Below are positions 1 to 11,030 of a stretch of 64,000 nt of DNA, piece after piece (the stretch's first letter is position 1; each line of letters opens with the position of its first letter). The notes beneath the pieces are model-generated. The model did no database searches, was not told the DNA's origin, and saw only the letters and a list, made by a program, of their open reading frames with translations. Source of the DNA: Strongylocentrotus purpuratus (Eukaryota; Echinodermata; Echinoidea; Camarodonta; Strongylocentrotidae); contig NW_022145613.1 of NCBI RefSeq assembly GCF_000002235.5, positions 16,926,883 through 16,990,882 of the forward strand. The letters are read 5' to 3'. Position numbers and translations under genes: made by a program.

Positions 1-286
1 ATGAAATGAGATAAACCTTGTGTGCCTCAAAGCCAAAAGACATTAAAAAAATAACCCCCAAAAGTTGTGAAATCTTCTTACTGCAAAAATGGCTGACATT
101 CACAATTTGCAAGAGTTTTAGGTTTTACATTACTACAAGATTTGCCTATGACAAAAAGGTAATTTAAGTGTAAAATACCTCAAAATGCATTTATTTGAAT
201 AAGACAATTCTTGAGATTCGTGAGTTCAAAACTGTAATTACATTACCCCTGTAATAGTAAATGACTGTTGATGTATAGTGTTATAC

Positions 287-469
287 CTTGATGCTTTTCT
301 GGCCATAGCAGTGGTGCATGAGAGCCGAGCTGGGGTGAGATACTTTGCTGGCCGCTGCAATGAGTTGCCTAGCGTACATGGGCACTGTGACTTGGTAGTC
401 CCCTCTCTCGCATTGGATCCTCACAGCAGGGATTGCAGTAGCTGGGACTACAGGCACAAATGTGCTCTC
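287..469 (-). CDS. VPS13B: VPS13B coding exon 7 (last one in the window)
   Basis: A 183-nt exon of 61 codons, phase 0 at both ends. The acceptor is gatcag and the donor gtataa. It encodes VPMYARQLIAAASKV and LMHHCYGQKSIK, matching human VPMYAEQLVHVVSSL and LLHYCYVHCYLK. No further exon is recognisable between 1 and 286, so the gene continues outside the window. Confidence 0.85.
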
Positions 470-3400
470 CTGATCATAAAGGGATTCAACAGTAATAATA
501 ATCATGGTCAATTAGGTGTTGTCAAATATTTGCAGACCAGGGGGGTGTTTCACAAAGATCCTAAGCTGAACCAATTCTAAGTTGGACTAACAATTATGGA
601 AAGCGTTAGCACCTTTGAAAATATTTTGTAAAAGTTATTTTTAAAAGCATAAAATGTTGATTCAAATCATTCATGTTTTCTATTATCAACCAGATTTCAT
701 GTTCTTGATGTGGAATCTATGAAAAGTCCACAATATACAATACTTGAATTTTTGCTTTTGAATATATTTTATTTTAAGGCTACAAATGGCTTTCCCCAAT
801 GTTTAGGTCCAACTTAGAGTTAAGTTTGACTTAGGATCTTTGGGAAACCCCCTGATGTGACACATACCAGTATGATTGAAAAATTAAATGGAACTTTATT
901 AAAAATACTAGCTTGTCTCCAAGCATAAAAACAATTGTGAAATTTTATGTTGAGAATTTAAATAAAGTACAGTGTGCTTCTTTACAATGAAACCCTACAT
1001 CCCCAGCAACATATTTCTAGAGTTTTGGATCATTATGCTATATCACTTTTAAACACGCAATGTTGAATCGATTTGCGCACGGTAGATGCATCTATTGATT
1101 AATAGGATGAAAAGTCCTTGATTGAACCAAACAGTGGATCGTTCATTCTAGAAAATTTATGTATATTAAAGGGGAAGTCCACCCTGATATCATCTTGATT
1201 GATCTCTTTTATTAAAACCAAGATGATATAACTTATTTGTCATTTAGGATTTGAAGAAAGAGTTCTACCTTTAAAATATCTATTATGTATCTTACCTCAC
1301 TGCACCCGCTGGTGTCATATTCTCCATGTTCTGCTGCTCTGACGATGACATCGAGGCCCAGCAGAGCAAAGTGAGAGTGCCTCTGAGGAATGGACTCTTC
1401 TAATCCTGCTACCTGCTCAGGCGTGGGGATGGGGCGCTTTTCATCAACAATCTCTGAAACAACAAAAGTACGAGAAATATAAATAAACACATGAGTGGTG
1501 TATGATTAAACTCTGGTAAATAATTGGATATAATACAAAACAAGTCTTTTATCCATTTGTTTCATCCAGAAATGAAAATTTTCTTGATCATAGATTAATG
1601 TTTATTTCTGGTATCACCACCACAGGTCAAATTTTCAGATGAAAGGAATTGATTAAGGACATATGCTGTATGGGTACATTGCAAGAAAACACCCTGGAAA
1701 AATCTTAGTAATCTCAGAAAAAGAGCTCTAGTGATGAAACAAGGAAGAAATTCCTAAAGGCAATCTAATTTTAGATCTATCAAATCCAAAAAGATCCTAA
1801 AGCAAAAACTGTAAATGGTATCCATTCTTCCCCGGCAGCTCCAACATCAATATCAGGAATTCACTTAGAAATCAGTTACACATGTCAACGCACTACTACT
1901 GACATAGGTATTACATGTATCTGGTACAGGTTGACAATAATGAAAGTCATGTGCTTATCAGGCATATAAATTATTTCTTTAATATTCAACTTTCTAGCAT
2001 TACGGTATCATATAACCAATATTCCCGCATGCAGAAAGTTTTGCAAATGACAGGGACACAGACCTTTTTTTTGTTGTTGAAATTTTCACAATAATTAACA
2101 TCTATAGGCTAATTATAATACACATTCAATGCATTACCAGCTCGTTCTCACGTGTCAAATCCAGGACCCTACCAAAAGTTTAAGAAATTGCAAACAAAAT
2201 AATTAGCCTTTAACAGTTTACATTACCTGGCTGTGGAGTACTGTATGGTTCATAGTCATGGTTTCCTGCATAGAACATGAACTGTTGAAGACGATGGACC
2301 AAAGAGCTGCTAACATCGACAGAGGTCAGAGCAAAGACAAACCGCTTCCACGAGGTCTCTTTCGTCGTGAAGATGGGGTCTGTCTCACTCTGATGGGACG
2401 ATCTGCTTGTGCTGTCATTACCTGGTATTTGGAGTATGAAATATTTTGTGAAATTGGAAAGCTGAATTCTTTCTTTCCCTGAAGTTTAATAGAGGAACAT
2501 TCCTGTTCCTGTACACAATGAGCTAAGTTTTCTCCCTGTGCTTTTCCTGTCATGATAAACACTTATCTGGTCAGGATATTAAATTATACAAATTTGATTT
2601 AGGGTTGATAATATTACTACATTTAAGTCCTTGGCCTGACCTCCCTCAAGGCAAATAATGATGGTGAAAGTCTAGAAGATTTTAGCTTTTTATTTGATTT
2701 ATTCAGGACTTTACTCGACTTTTCTGGTCCCCATCAAATTTATCTGGAACCTAGGCCCTTGGTTGATGTTACAAAATTAGTTAGGCGCAACCTTCGCTGG
2801 AGCACGCGTCTAAAAGGGAGATGGTCATCACGTTTCCATGTGCAGAAGGTCATAATCGCAGACACCAGACTTGGTGGAAATACCATTAATGGGTGTACAA
2901 GTCTTGCACACAGCAAACCCATAGTCCCATCAAGAAATAACCCAGTCTCTCAGAGAGTCTTTGGGAGAGGGAAATATAAGATAATGGCTTTACCATATGG
3001 AGAGGGGAGGGGGTAGGGCAGAAAATGCAGAGTATTACATGTGGCCTATTGGTCACAAAACTAAAGGGCTAATGCTGGTGAACGACAACACCGTTATTGG
3101 GGTAAACAACCAAACTGTGTCATATTCCCCACGAAAGCCACCTCCTATGCGTATTTAAAACAGAATCATCGCTTCAAAGTATTACCATCAAGCCCCCTCA
3201 GCTTCTCGTAGGTGTAGAGGTAGTCCATCCAGAACGCCCCATATTTCTTCATGGAGACCTTCTCCGTGTAGACGGACTGATGGTGCTCTGCATCCAGGAT
3301 GTAGATGGTCTTCTGGCTGTTGTTTTCTGGACTGTCGGCATCAAACAGGGTCAGAGAGAGGTAGTTGTTGGACTTGTCCTTGTAGTCGGCGTCTCCAAGA

Positions 3401-6400
3401 TGGACGTAACAGCTGCGATCCTGCAGGAGAAAAGAAATACGCTAGGATGTAAACTAAATCCTTAAAGCCCCACTGCACTACTTATAGCTTCTTGCGCCTC
3501 TATATAGCAAACAATGCCAAAGCGGTGACTGTTGGTCCCCCATGGTCCCTTTTTTCTTATGTTAATTCAGAGCTTTTTAAAGTAAATTGAATTGCTATTT
3601 ATAAACTACTTTTGTTCACACAAGGAAGACTCCCTAGTGCTAATGTACAAAACAACAAGCCACAGAAAATATGCCACACAACACTATGGGCACAACGTTA
3701 CACAAGGCTTATCCATTAAATACTGTGCAAAAGCAGAGTCACCTTTGATGTAGAGATTAGCCAGACTAGGTTTGTGCCAAGTCAAAAACTAGTCAGTGCA
3801 GCAGATCACTTTTTGCTCACATTCTCCTTAGAACTATAAGCTAAGAAAGATAACAAATACTCCTTTTCAGGACTCCTCAACCCTCTCTCTCTCTCTCTCT
3901 CTCTCTCACATGGTGCACCCGCAAGCCTACTGTATATTCTTGAAGTTGTTATAATGCGGAAAAGTGCTTTTCACCATGACAGAACTGGGGCCCATATTAC
4001 AAAGAGTTGCGATCAATCCACATCAATCGCAAGTTTGCATTCTCCTATCTCTTATGTACATAATTGCGATCAATATCAATCACAAATAAGTTGCGATTGA
4101 TATCAACTTTGTAAGACAGGGTCCTGGTGACTATAATTACTGAGGTGGTGTTGCTTACCTCAAGTTCCTTAGCAATGCCGCATGGACAGGAGCCGCCACC
4201 ATAGAGTCCCATGTGGCTGATGCCTAGCTGAAAGGCAAAGAAACCCTCTCCTTTGAGCAGGATGTCTACGGCTGTCCCTTCCATCTCAAAGAGCAGCGTC
4301 TGATGGAAGCTCAGCTTGGGTCTGGTGTACAGACTACGTTCACTGACGGGGTCGGTCACCTAGGAGCATAGGAAAAATAAAACTCTTTAAATTACAGAAC
4401 TTATTCCAAAGGCCATACAAAACAGTCAATTGGTAGGCTTTGGCTAAAAAATAGAACTATACAGAGTGATTAAGTTCATCTTATGATCCAAGAAGTTTTT
4501 CATTGCACGAGTAAAAATTTGACAAAATAGCCCCAAATCTTGGATTTCTCCTTTTTGACAGGCAAACAACACTAAATGAAGTCATTACAAAATTAACAAT
4601 TTCACAAATTTGACAGACCATGAATTCCACGGAATTTTTTCACAGATGAGGCCAATGGAGAAATAGTATCCTTGTGCATCTTTATCCTTTAATTACAGAG
4701 GTACAAATTTATGACTAAAATCTGGAATTTCACCCTTCAGCTGGGCACACAACAATATATTAAATCACTTGCCTTGAATTCCAGGGAAGCCTTGTCACAG
4801 AAGAAGCCAATGGAGAGAATGGGTTCCTGGCGCTTCCGCAGTTTGCCCCCACCAAATCGATTAACGGCCCCTTCTTCTTGGTCATCGTCTTCATCGTACG
4901 TCAGAGCCTCTGGGACAAACGACCATGCCCACGATGTCCAGGATGACGAGGGATCAAGATCAACATGGGCCTCATCATTCTCTAAATGCATAAACAAGAA
5001 ACACATGGTGGAACTTGCACATTTAGTAAATCTGACGCTTTGTTCACTTCAGTTCTATAACAGGATATATGTAATTGCAAGGTTTTTAAAGAAACTTTCA
5101 GCAGCTTCTTATTAAACTTACTGACTAAAATTGACAGCAGGACACGACAAAGCTATTTTATCCCATATGTTACCGACCTTATCTAATATTAGATGATCTG
5201 TTGAATGTATCAGAGGTACTACGGTGAAAATGTGAGTTAAATTCCAACGGCATTTGAAAGATCTGAAAACTAGACCAGGCACCTGTTACCTAGATTCCTC
5301 CATGTTTACCCATTCAGTGTACATTTCGTCTGAATTGAAAATTCATCGGCTGTAGATTTCTTCCTGCTTGAGAGTAAATTTCATCCTTTGATTGACAGGT
5401 GGAATGTCATATGAAGATCGGCTTGTTGATTTCTTGTTGATTTCATACCCTCACATTCGTTAGTAGTATATAACATCCTGTGCTTTGTTCTTTTGAGTAC
5501 ATTTCAATATTCAATTAGGGGCACTGGATATGACCTTCAACAAGCTTCACAATAGGTGGTGTCAAACATAATTTTCCTGATCCATCTTAAATTACCTAGA
5601 TAATTCACTCATGTGGGAGACGGGCAGAAATATCCAGCAAAAAATCCTGTGAAATTTCTCAATAATGAAGAAAGTGGTATGTATCTTTGCCGAAGTCGAC
5701 CACCTGTTACAATACGTAATACAATAGCAACATACAAGTTGTGATGTCAGACATGAACTATGAAAGAATGCAATTTTATTATGAACTGTGCTAAGCTGGG
5801 GGAAATTACATACCATTGTCTATTCTAGAATATTAGTTTAGTCTGACATAGCAACTTATATGTTGCTATTGTTTGTGGTATTGTAACAGGTGGTCAACTT
5901 TGGCAAAGTTACAAGTTAGCTCATTGATGACTGACAGATGATGTCACAAGGGGAATGAGATCTGGAGGTTTTAGAGGTGGAGCTTAGCAAGTTTGAAAAA
6001 CAAATATTTCTTAAAATATTTAAAAATCTATGAAACAAATTCAGAAGTTTACATATCAAAATATGAGATGTATGCAGGACTGCACACCAACAGGAATACA
6101 CTTGTAATTTGATGCCATGGGCCCTTTGATATTTGACTTGAATGAAAGGGACTATACCTGCTAATGGAGTAGCTGTTTGGTTTGTCTCTTCTTCCTTGAT
6201 GCTCTGATCTCCTTCCAGCTCTGCTTTCTGAAGGTCAATAGAACCAAAGTACAGTGCCACAACCAGCTGCAGAACCCTGAGGAACATCGGAAGCTGCGTG
6301 TCGGACAACGACATCTTCAACTCTTCACAGTGAGTACTGACCTTGACAGCGCTAACCCGTTTTGCATTCAGACTGTTGTAGGTCAGGTGCATGCGGGCCG

Positions 6401-7097
6401 CTACCGCACACCTGAAGGTCACAGGCTCCTGGTAAACTTCAATTTTCCCGCTTGCATTGCGCTTGTCCAGGCAGACGGTGATGTCCGTGAAGTTACAGAC
6501 ACGTCTCAGGACCAGCTCTGGCAAGGAGAGTTCAAGGTAAGCCTTCTGCCAGTCACTGTCGGTGGCAAAAGTGGCAAAGGACTGCACATTGACGGAGAGG
6601 ACAATGTCATCCTCTACGTACTTCAGAATCAAGTTCTTGATGGAGACGTGGACATTGTGCAGCACCCTGTTCATGAGAGAAGTCACGTAGCCCGGCGAGA
6701 GACTGGCATCTTGAATGTCCTCTTTGGGCTTCATCTTCGAACCACTCTCCGTTCTGGATTTGTTGGTACTGGTGCTCGACTTGGAGCTGACGCTGTCATT
6801 GTCGTCCGCCTCGGCATCACGCAGTTTGACGGTGCACTCGATGGTGTTGATTGTGATCTCGACCGGCTCATAGCCGATCCGAGTCCACGGAACGTGTATA
6901 CGCAGCTCATGGATGAAGCCACTCACAAACGAGAGGGGAAGGTTGAGGTCACGTTCCAAGGCATCTAGGCGTAGTTCCAGATTGTTCAGGACCAGGTCTC
7001 CACCCCAGAGTGAGAGCCGTAGGTCCTCTGGTTTAATGTTCTTGATGTACTTGTCCACATAGCCCAACAGGAACGGTGATATGTAGGATTCCAGCAT
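287..7097 (-). CDS. VPS13B: VPS13B (COH1) N-terminal part, seven exons, 3' partial
   Basis: Bridge-like lipid-transfer protein of the VPS13 family; vertebrate VPS13B is a large peripheral Golgi/endosome protein. The seven exons seen (7097-6158, 4981-4773, 4359-4159, 3420-3186, 2421-2227, 1453-1296, 469-287) total 2121 nt, 707 codons, in one continuous frame. Exon 1 opens with the chorein-type start MLESYISPFLLGYVDKYI and carries LSLWGGD (about residues 29-35) and IHELRIHVPW (about 63-72). Exon 2 carries SWAWSFVP, a VPS13B signature as I recall the human protein, and later exons follow the human order (MDYLYT, HDYEPYS, VPMYA.QL). This distinguishes it from VPS13A/C/D. The start is the ATG that aligns with the family N-terminus. 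The family has about 4000 residues, so most of the gene lies off the left edge. Intron 2 appears to be GC-AG. A short-element copy sits in intron 3. Assignment rests on remembered family sequence, not a search. Confidence 0.93.
540..853. mobile_element. MITE-like element with about 50-bp imperfect inverted ends
   Basis: The left end (541 onward) reads gggggtgtttcacaaagatc, and the right end, ending near 853, is its imperfect inverse (gatctttgggaaaccccct). The inner arms also match inverted: ctaagttggac on the left and gtccaacttagag on the right. The 220-bp interior is AT-rich and non-coding. It lies inside VPS13B intron 6. No clear target-site duplication is visible. Confidence 0.7.
1296..1453 (-). 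CDS. VPS13B: VPS13B coding exon 6
   Basis: A 158-nt exon between a tgtttcag acceptor and a gtaaga donor. It encodes EIVDEKRPIPTPEQVAGLEE and then IPQRHSHFALLGLDVIV, matching the NPEEVALLEEYIPTRHTSVTLL stretch of human VPS13B. Confidence 0.87.
2227..2421 (-). CDS. VPS13B: VPS13B coding exon 5
   Basis: A 195-nt exon starting in phase 1 after a taccag acceptor and ending at CCAG before gtaatg. It encodes VSSSLVHRLQQFMFYAG followed by HDYEPYS, the counterpart of human SSAVHRILKMIVCALEHEYEPYS. Longer open frames overlap it on both strands but show no family similarity. Confidence 0.87.
3186..3420 (-). CDS. VPS13B: VPS13B coding exon 4
   Basis: A 235-nt exon between a ctcctgcag acceptor and a gtaata donor, ending in phase 1. 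It encodes LFDADSPENN and YGAFWMDYLYTYEKL, matching the LFDYRSPENN and FGAFYMDYLYT blocks of human VPS13B. Confidence 0.9.
3462..3580 (+). mobile_element. Short TTAA-type element, copy 1 (partial)
   Basis: Starts TTAA then agccccactgcactac and shares a run of similarity (ctctatatagcaaacaa, ttggtcccccat, ttaattcagagct) with the element at 24109-24304. Its right end is not recognisable, so it is probably decayed or truncated. It lies in VPS13B intron 3. Confidence 0.55.
3883..3908. repeat. (CT)n microsatellite in VPS13B intron 3
   Basis: Uninterrupted CT dinucleotide run of about 13 units, non-coding. Confidence 0.95.
3986..4124. mobile_element. MITE family B, copy 1 (TTGCGAT hairpin element)
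   Basis: Ends ggggcccatattacaaag and, inverted, ggaccctgtcttacaaag. The interior carries inverted pairs of ttgcgatcaat/attgatcgcaa type. A second copy lies at about 16180-16299 with the shared core tctcctatct.ttatgtacat. It sits in VPS13B intron 3, between exons 4 and 3. Confidence 0.7.
4159..4359 (-). CDS. VPS13B: VPS13B coding exon 3
   Basis: A 201-nt phase-0 exon of 67 codons, between a ctcctag acceptor and a gtaagc donor. It encodes the EMEGTAVDILLKGEGFFAFQ block, which matches the human EQEGTTVEALMMGEPFF region. Confidence 0.9.
4360..4773 (-). other. VPS13B: GC-AG intron 2 of VPS13B
   Basis: The exon 2/3 junction joins ...LEFK to VTDP..., as in the human protein order. Only a donor of the form AAG/gcaagt gives that junction on the minus strand; no GT donor preserving the phase is adjacent. 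GC-AG introns are a minor class spliced by the major spliceosome. The intron runs from 4772 down to 4360. Confidence 0.75.
4773..4981 (-). CDS. VPS13B: VPS13B coding exon 2
   Basis: A 209-nt exon that follows an atttag acceptor and continues the exon 1 codon. It encodes the SWAWSFVP and ILSIGFFCDKASLEFK blocks, between acidic segments. Its 3' end reads AAG then gcaagt, a GC donor with otherwise perfect consensus. Confidence 0.9.
6158..7097 (-). CDS. VPS13B: VPS13B coding exon 1 (chorein N-terminus)
   Basis: Encodes the first 313 residues plus one base of the next codon. It ends at GCAG followed by a gtatag donor. It holds the lipid-channel-entry chorein region, a Ser/Thr-rich insert near residues 100-130, and the conserved stretches LILKYVEDDIVLSVN and TVCLDKRNASGKIE. 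Open frame continues past the donor to 5916, but the residues there lose all family similarity. Confidence 0.92.
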
Positions 7098-7144
7098 GGT
7101 GATCAGCTTACCTCTTCAAGATTATAGGTTTGCTTCTACTACAC
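7098..7144 (-). promoter_or_regulatory. VPS13B: VPS13B 5' UTR segment with upstream splice acceptor
   Basis: On the minus strand a pyrimidine-rich tract ending tcttctttcag lies 47 nt before the start codon. This suggests that the start-codon exon is preceded by a non-coding first exon somewhere in 7145-11000. I could not place that exon. Confidence 0.45.
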
Positions 7145-8085
7145 CTGAAAGAAGAAAACAAATATTATTGATTATAAAGAAAGTATATCATTTGTATTTT
7201 AGGGAATTGTTCACTTAAACTAAAAGCAATAGAAAATGGTTTCTTTCCTACCTAACCTTGTCTCATAGCAACACCTGTAGTAACCGACACTTGGGACAAA
7301 TTATTTCACAAGGTGAATAATAGGTACATGTAGTCGTTCAAATATTGCACAGTACCCGTAGAAAGAATACGTAAGGCTATATACAAAGTAATGTCGCTTC
7401 TTTGCAGAGGTAAGTGAGAAGAAACTCATAATCTCTATAAAGTAATAAGACCTTAGAACCGAGTAGAGAAACAAGTGAAAAAGTAATACATGAATTATGA
7501 TGAACCTGAATTAGCTTTGGTGTAGACTTTAGACTCTCTCTAAAAGACATGTTCTCTATAAGAGAAGTGATGAATATGGGTGTGGCAAGCAAGAAGCCAG
7601 TGTAATATGCATGCTATACCAGTACATTGGGTGTTTGCACATCCCAACACATACATGTACATGTAGGTTGTGGAATGTGCTTGCCAGAATAACTGCACAT
7701 CCCAATACAATAGGGTTTAGAATGTGCTTGCCAGAGAAAGTATGTGTGGCACTCTTAATAATGTTACAGGTGTCACTAAAGAAATGGGTGACAATTGAAT
7801 AAAAGGCCCAACTTCAAGCCACATAATAAAGACAAGACATTTATAATTACAAATGTAAAGTTCTTCCGAGGTCAAGTCACTACAGTATAAAGGGTTTTAA
7901 GGTGAAAATGGCTGTGGATGAACCAAAAAAAAAAAATTCTCACTTTTTATCTGTTACTAACAAAAAAACTAGTTATAAATATAATTGTGTGATGGTGGTA
8001 AAAACTGAGAAAATTTGCTAAGTTTCATACATGAAATAATAATAGTTATTATAATATGTACAAAAACAATGATGATGATGATGAT
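7145..8085. other. VPS13B upstream region, no gene seen
   Basis: AT-rich sequence with no coding signature. A short direct repeat is visible at about 7670-7740 (gaatgtgcttgccaga twice). It could contain VPS13B 5' UTR intron. Confidence 0.5.
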
Positions 8086-8090
8086 GATGA

Positions 8091-8346
8091 GGCCCAAAAC
8101 AAAAAGATGCTGTATTGCCCTTTAGGTGCCAGCACTCGGGTCGGTCAGTCAATTTTTTTTTCCTTCTTTTTTTTTTCTCTTTGGGCTGATATTTTTCAGT
8201 TTTGAAAGCTGATAAGTGAATATATGTAATTAAATAAAGTAAAATTTTCTAAAAAATTGGTTTAAAAAAAAAAAAAGCTGACCGTATATTTAAAGATTTT
8301 TGGGTCAGTCGCAAAGGGCAACAACAATTTGTTTGTTGTAAAGCCT
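8091..8346. mobile_element. MITE family C, copy 1
   Basis: Inverted ends built on aaagatgctgtattgccctt at the left and aaagggcaacaac at the right, with T-rich interior. It matches the better-preserved copy at 24641-24888, including the shared internal phrases tttgggctgatattt and gatttttgggtc. An (ATG)n run abuts its left end. Confidence 0.7.
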
Positions 8347-11030
8347 GATGATGATTATAATGATAATGATAACAGCAACAACAAAAACAATAATAATAAC
8401 AATAGTAATAATAAGTTTGGCAGTTGGCTTTATGGGTGGCCATAATACGATAACATAGTTAAGTATACAAAGGCTCATGCACTGAGTTTACTATATTTAG
8501 CAAGCTACATGTACCTGCACACACTTTTTAAACTAATCTCTATTATCGTAATGTATACAGTATCAAATCAGTATATTGTATACCGCCTGTCTTTGCATTT
8601 CAGCCGTAACCAATAAGGCGAACTCTTGTAAGAGGTTAGCGTCTTTGTAATGTAAATCACACCTTAAGTTTAACCAAGCATCATCAGGAACATTTGGAAG
8701 GCAATTAAGCCAATCGCTATATGGTATCATAATCTCATTTTTTTTTTAATGACTTGAACGATTTTAAAGTGCTTTGTAGTTTGCTTTGTAGTTTGTTTCA
8801 AAAACTGTGCGCCATCTACACGTTCGTAATGGCATTATCGCAGTTTTTCCTTCATAATCATTTTCGCCTTCGGCGTAGACTAGAAGGGATGAGATTGATT
8901 TAGATGACTCCGCGTTCCGGCAGCGAGAGTTTAACACGGCTTGCAAGATTTTCAACATGGATGTCGATTTTGACCCATAATTTCCTTAAAAGGGACCATT
9001 AAACGGATTATTTCAATCAAGTTAGTAAGTGGAACCGATGTATTATAGCCTAGGCCTAATTTACATTTGGATATACACGAGGTAAAATGACATTTTGGGG
9101 GATTTTGGGGGCAAAACGCTACGACCTGAAATGGCCGTGGCGTTATCAAGGGAATGTGTATAGACGGTTTCCGTCTCTAAAGAGAGAGCCGGCCGACCCT
9201 ACCCCAATAAGAGGCTAACGAACGAAAGAGACGGAAAATTCGGTCTAGGTTTCAGCGTGCCCGGCAGCGGTTTCACACCCAATACGAGTTACTCTGCAGG
9301 GTTCCTCTTTGATTGCGTGTGGAAACGGCGGTTTCTTGCCAGATTTGGCTTGCTTGTCTGATGACGTCATTGGAAAAATTTCCTTTCGCCTCGACTTCGA
9401 ATTTTCAGAAACGGACATGTGAAAGTGCATTTTTGTTCAAGTCAAAGTTCAATGTCATCTTTACCATCGTAATCTACCCTGAAGATAAGTTTTAATAGTT
9501 CTAAAACTAATTTAATTCGTTTATTTATACATTTTTCTCGTTACTTGATGAATATAAATCAAATCGGAACATACAATCATTGTTTTTTTACTTCCTCAAA
9601 ATTGATTGTCAGGAAATTACGGAAATTTGTCTGACTTTTTGTGGCAGTGAGTTCATTAACGACTAATTAGCTAATTAATTTGCTAATTGCTAATTACTAA
9701 TTAATTATAGAAGGGTCTATAGTACATCAAATAATACAATATTGGTTTTCTTCCCCTATCACATGTTCTTTCCTTAAGGTTTTATCTAGAAAAATGAATA
9801 ATTTTTAGGTCTACATTTTTGATAAGACCATCCTTTATATTTTATTATTGGTCATGGTCGGTCACAGATTTTGAGAGGTCTCAATGGTAAAACAATGGCG
9901 ATAATTAAATCAGATTTTTAATCTTAAAAAAATCATAACTCGCTAAATATTTGTCCTAGAGCTATGGTTTATATACCATTTTAAATGGTTTTTCAAGCCC
10001 TTTCCAATGATATAAGATACAATGTAATCCCACAATTTTTATTTTTTTAGTCACATAGATCTACCTAATCTAGTCTAGGGTCTACTTCATAAACCCTATC
10101 ACTAACCAGAACGGTTACCATGTGCGCGCTAGACCTTTTTTTTCTCCAATTTGGGTAGCTGTCGCAAAAGGAAATCTTTCCAAAGGGGATATCAATATAT
10201 TCTCACCTATATAGTATAGCTCTCAAATTAAGGCTACTTATTTACCATGTTACAGGGGAAGGAGGTTGACATTATTTTATTTATGATAATATGATGATGT
10301 CACAAATGTCAGTTTTACTAACGAATTATACAGGCCTACCACTACCAGACGGTTATTTCTGTCTAGCAAAGTAGCAAAGCCAGTAGTCCAGTAACACACA
10401 TCAACATCGGCGTCAGTTTACATACAATCGAGCACAAATTGCGAACTTACCCTAAAATACACTTTCTTCAGACTGTTGAACATGGAGCTAATTTGCTTTG
10501 GTTCGTTCGACTATACGAGCTTAGCTTCATTACACAACATCCAACAGTACTGTAGCGTGTCAACTTAGCTCCTTTGCAGAGATAACTGAGATGGGCTGGG
10601 TTATCAATATGAAGAATCCTACCAATGGTTTTGTCCCAGCTTTGTATTTTGTGCAGCATTCCTAATTATCAAGATAAATGAACCCCAGCTGACAGCGACA
10701 GCTCAGCTAGCTAGCTAAGAGCAACGAACTCAAACCAAGATTTCGATGGCTAAGAGTCGTAAGACCGGGTTGTTTACTTCGAATACTTGACACGTGTACA
10801 GTTTGTTTACCTTTGCATGGGACGTAACCGCAACCAAAAACTGCTGGGTTTCACGTCTAACTTCTCGGCGCGACTACTTGAACATACCAATCATACCGCA
10901 CAGGTGCAGGTGCCCACATCTTGCCAAAAATGTATCATGTCATTGTTATCTTGTCAATGACCCCAGCTGACAATGATATCTGTCTGAAGACTAAAAGCAG
11001 CACTGGTCGTCAAAGGAAATCCACTCACCC
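8347..11030. other. Divergent intergenic region between VPS13B and PDCL3, with possible promoter
   Basis: No protein gene recognised. Bases 8800-9450 are locally richer in G+C and CpG than the surroundings, as expected of an invertebrate promoter or 5' UTR exon, but nothing decisive marks a start site. A cluster of TAATTA/CTAATT motifs (homeodomain-type cores) lies at 9655-9710. Confidence 0.35.

Noticed and set aside
1166..1230. TTAA-started short element (ttaaaggggaagtccaccct)
   Set aside because: The start looks like a common marine-invertebrate MITE end, but I could find no matching inverted right end or second copy.
5916..6157. Extension of the VPS13B exon 1 frame past 6158
   Set aside because: Similarity to VPS13B stops at the gtatag donor and exon 2 continues the protein in phase.
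6177..6968. 263-residue plus-strand open frame
   Set aside because: It is the antisense of VPS13B exon 1, whose minus-strand frame has clear family motifs.
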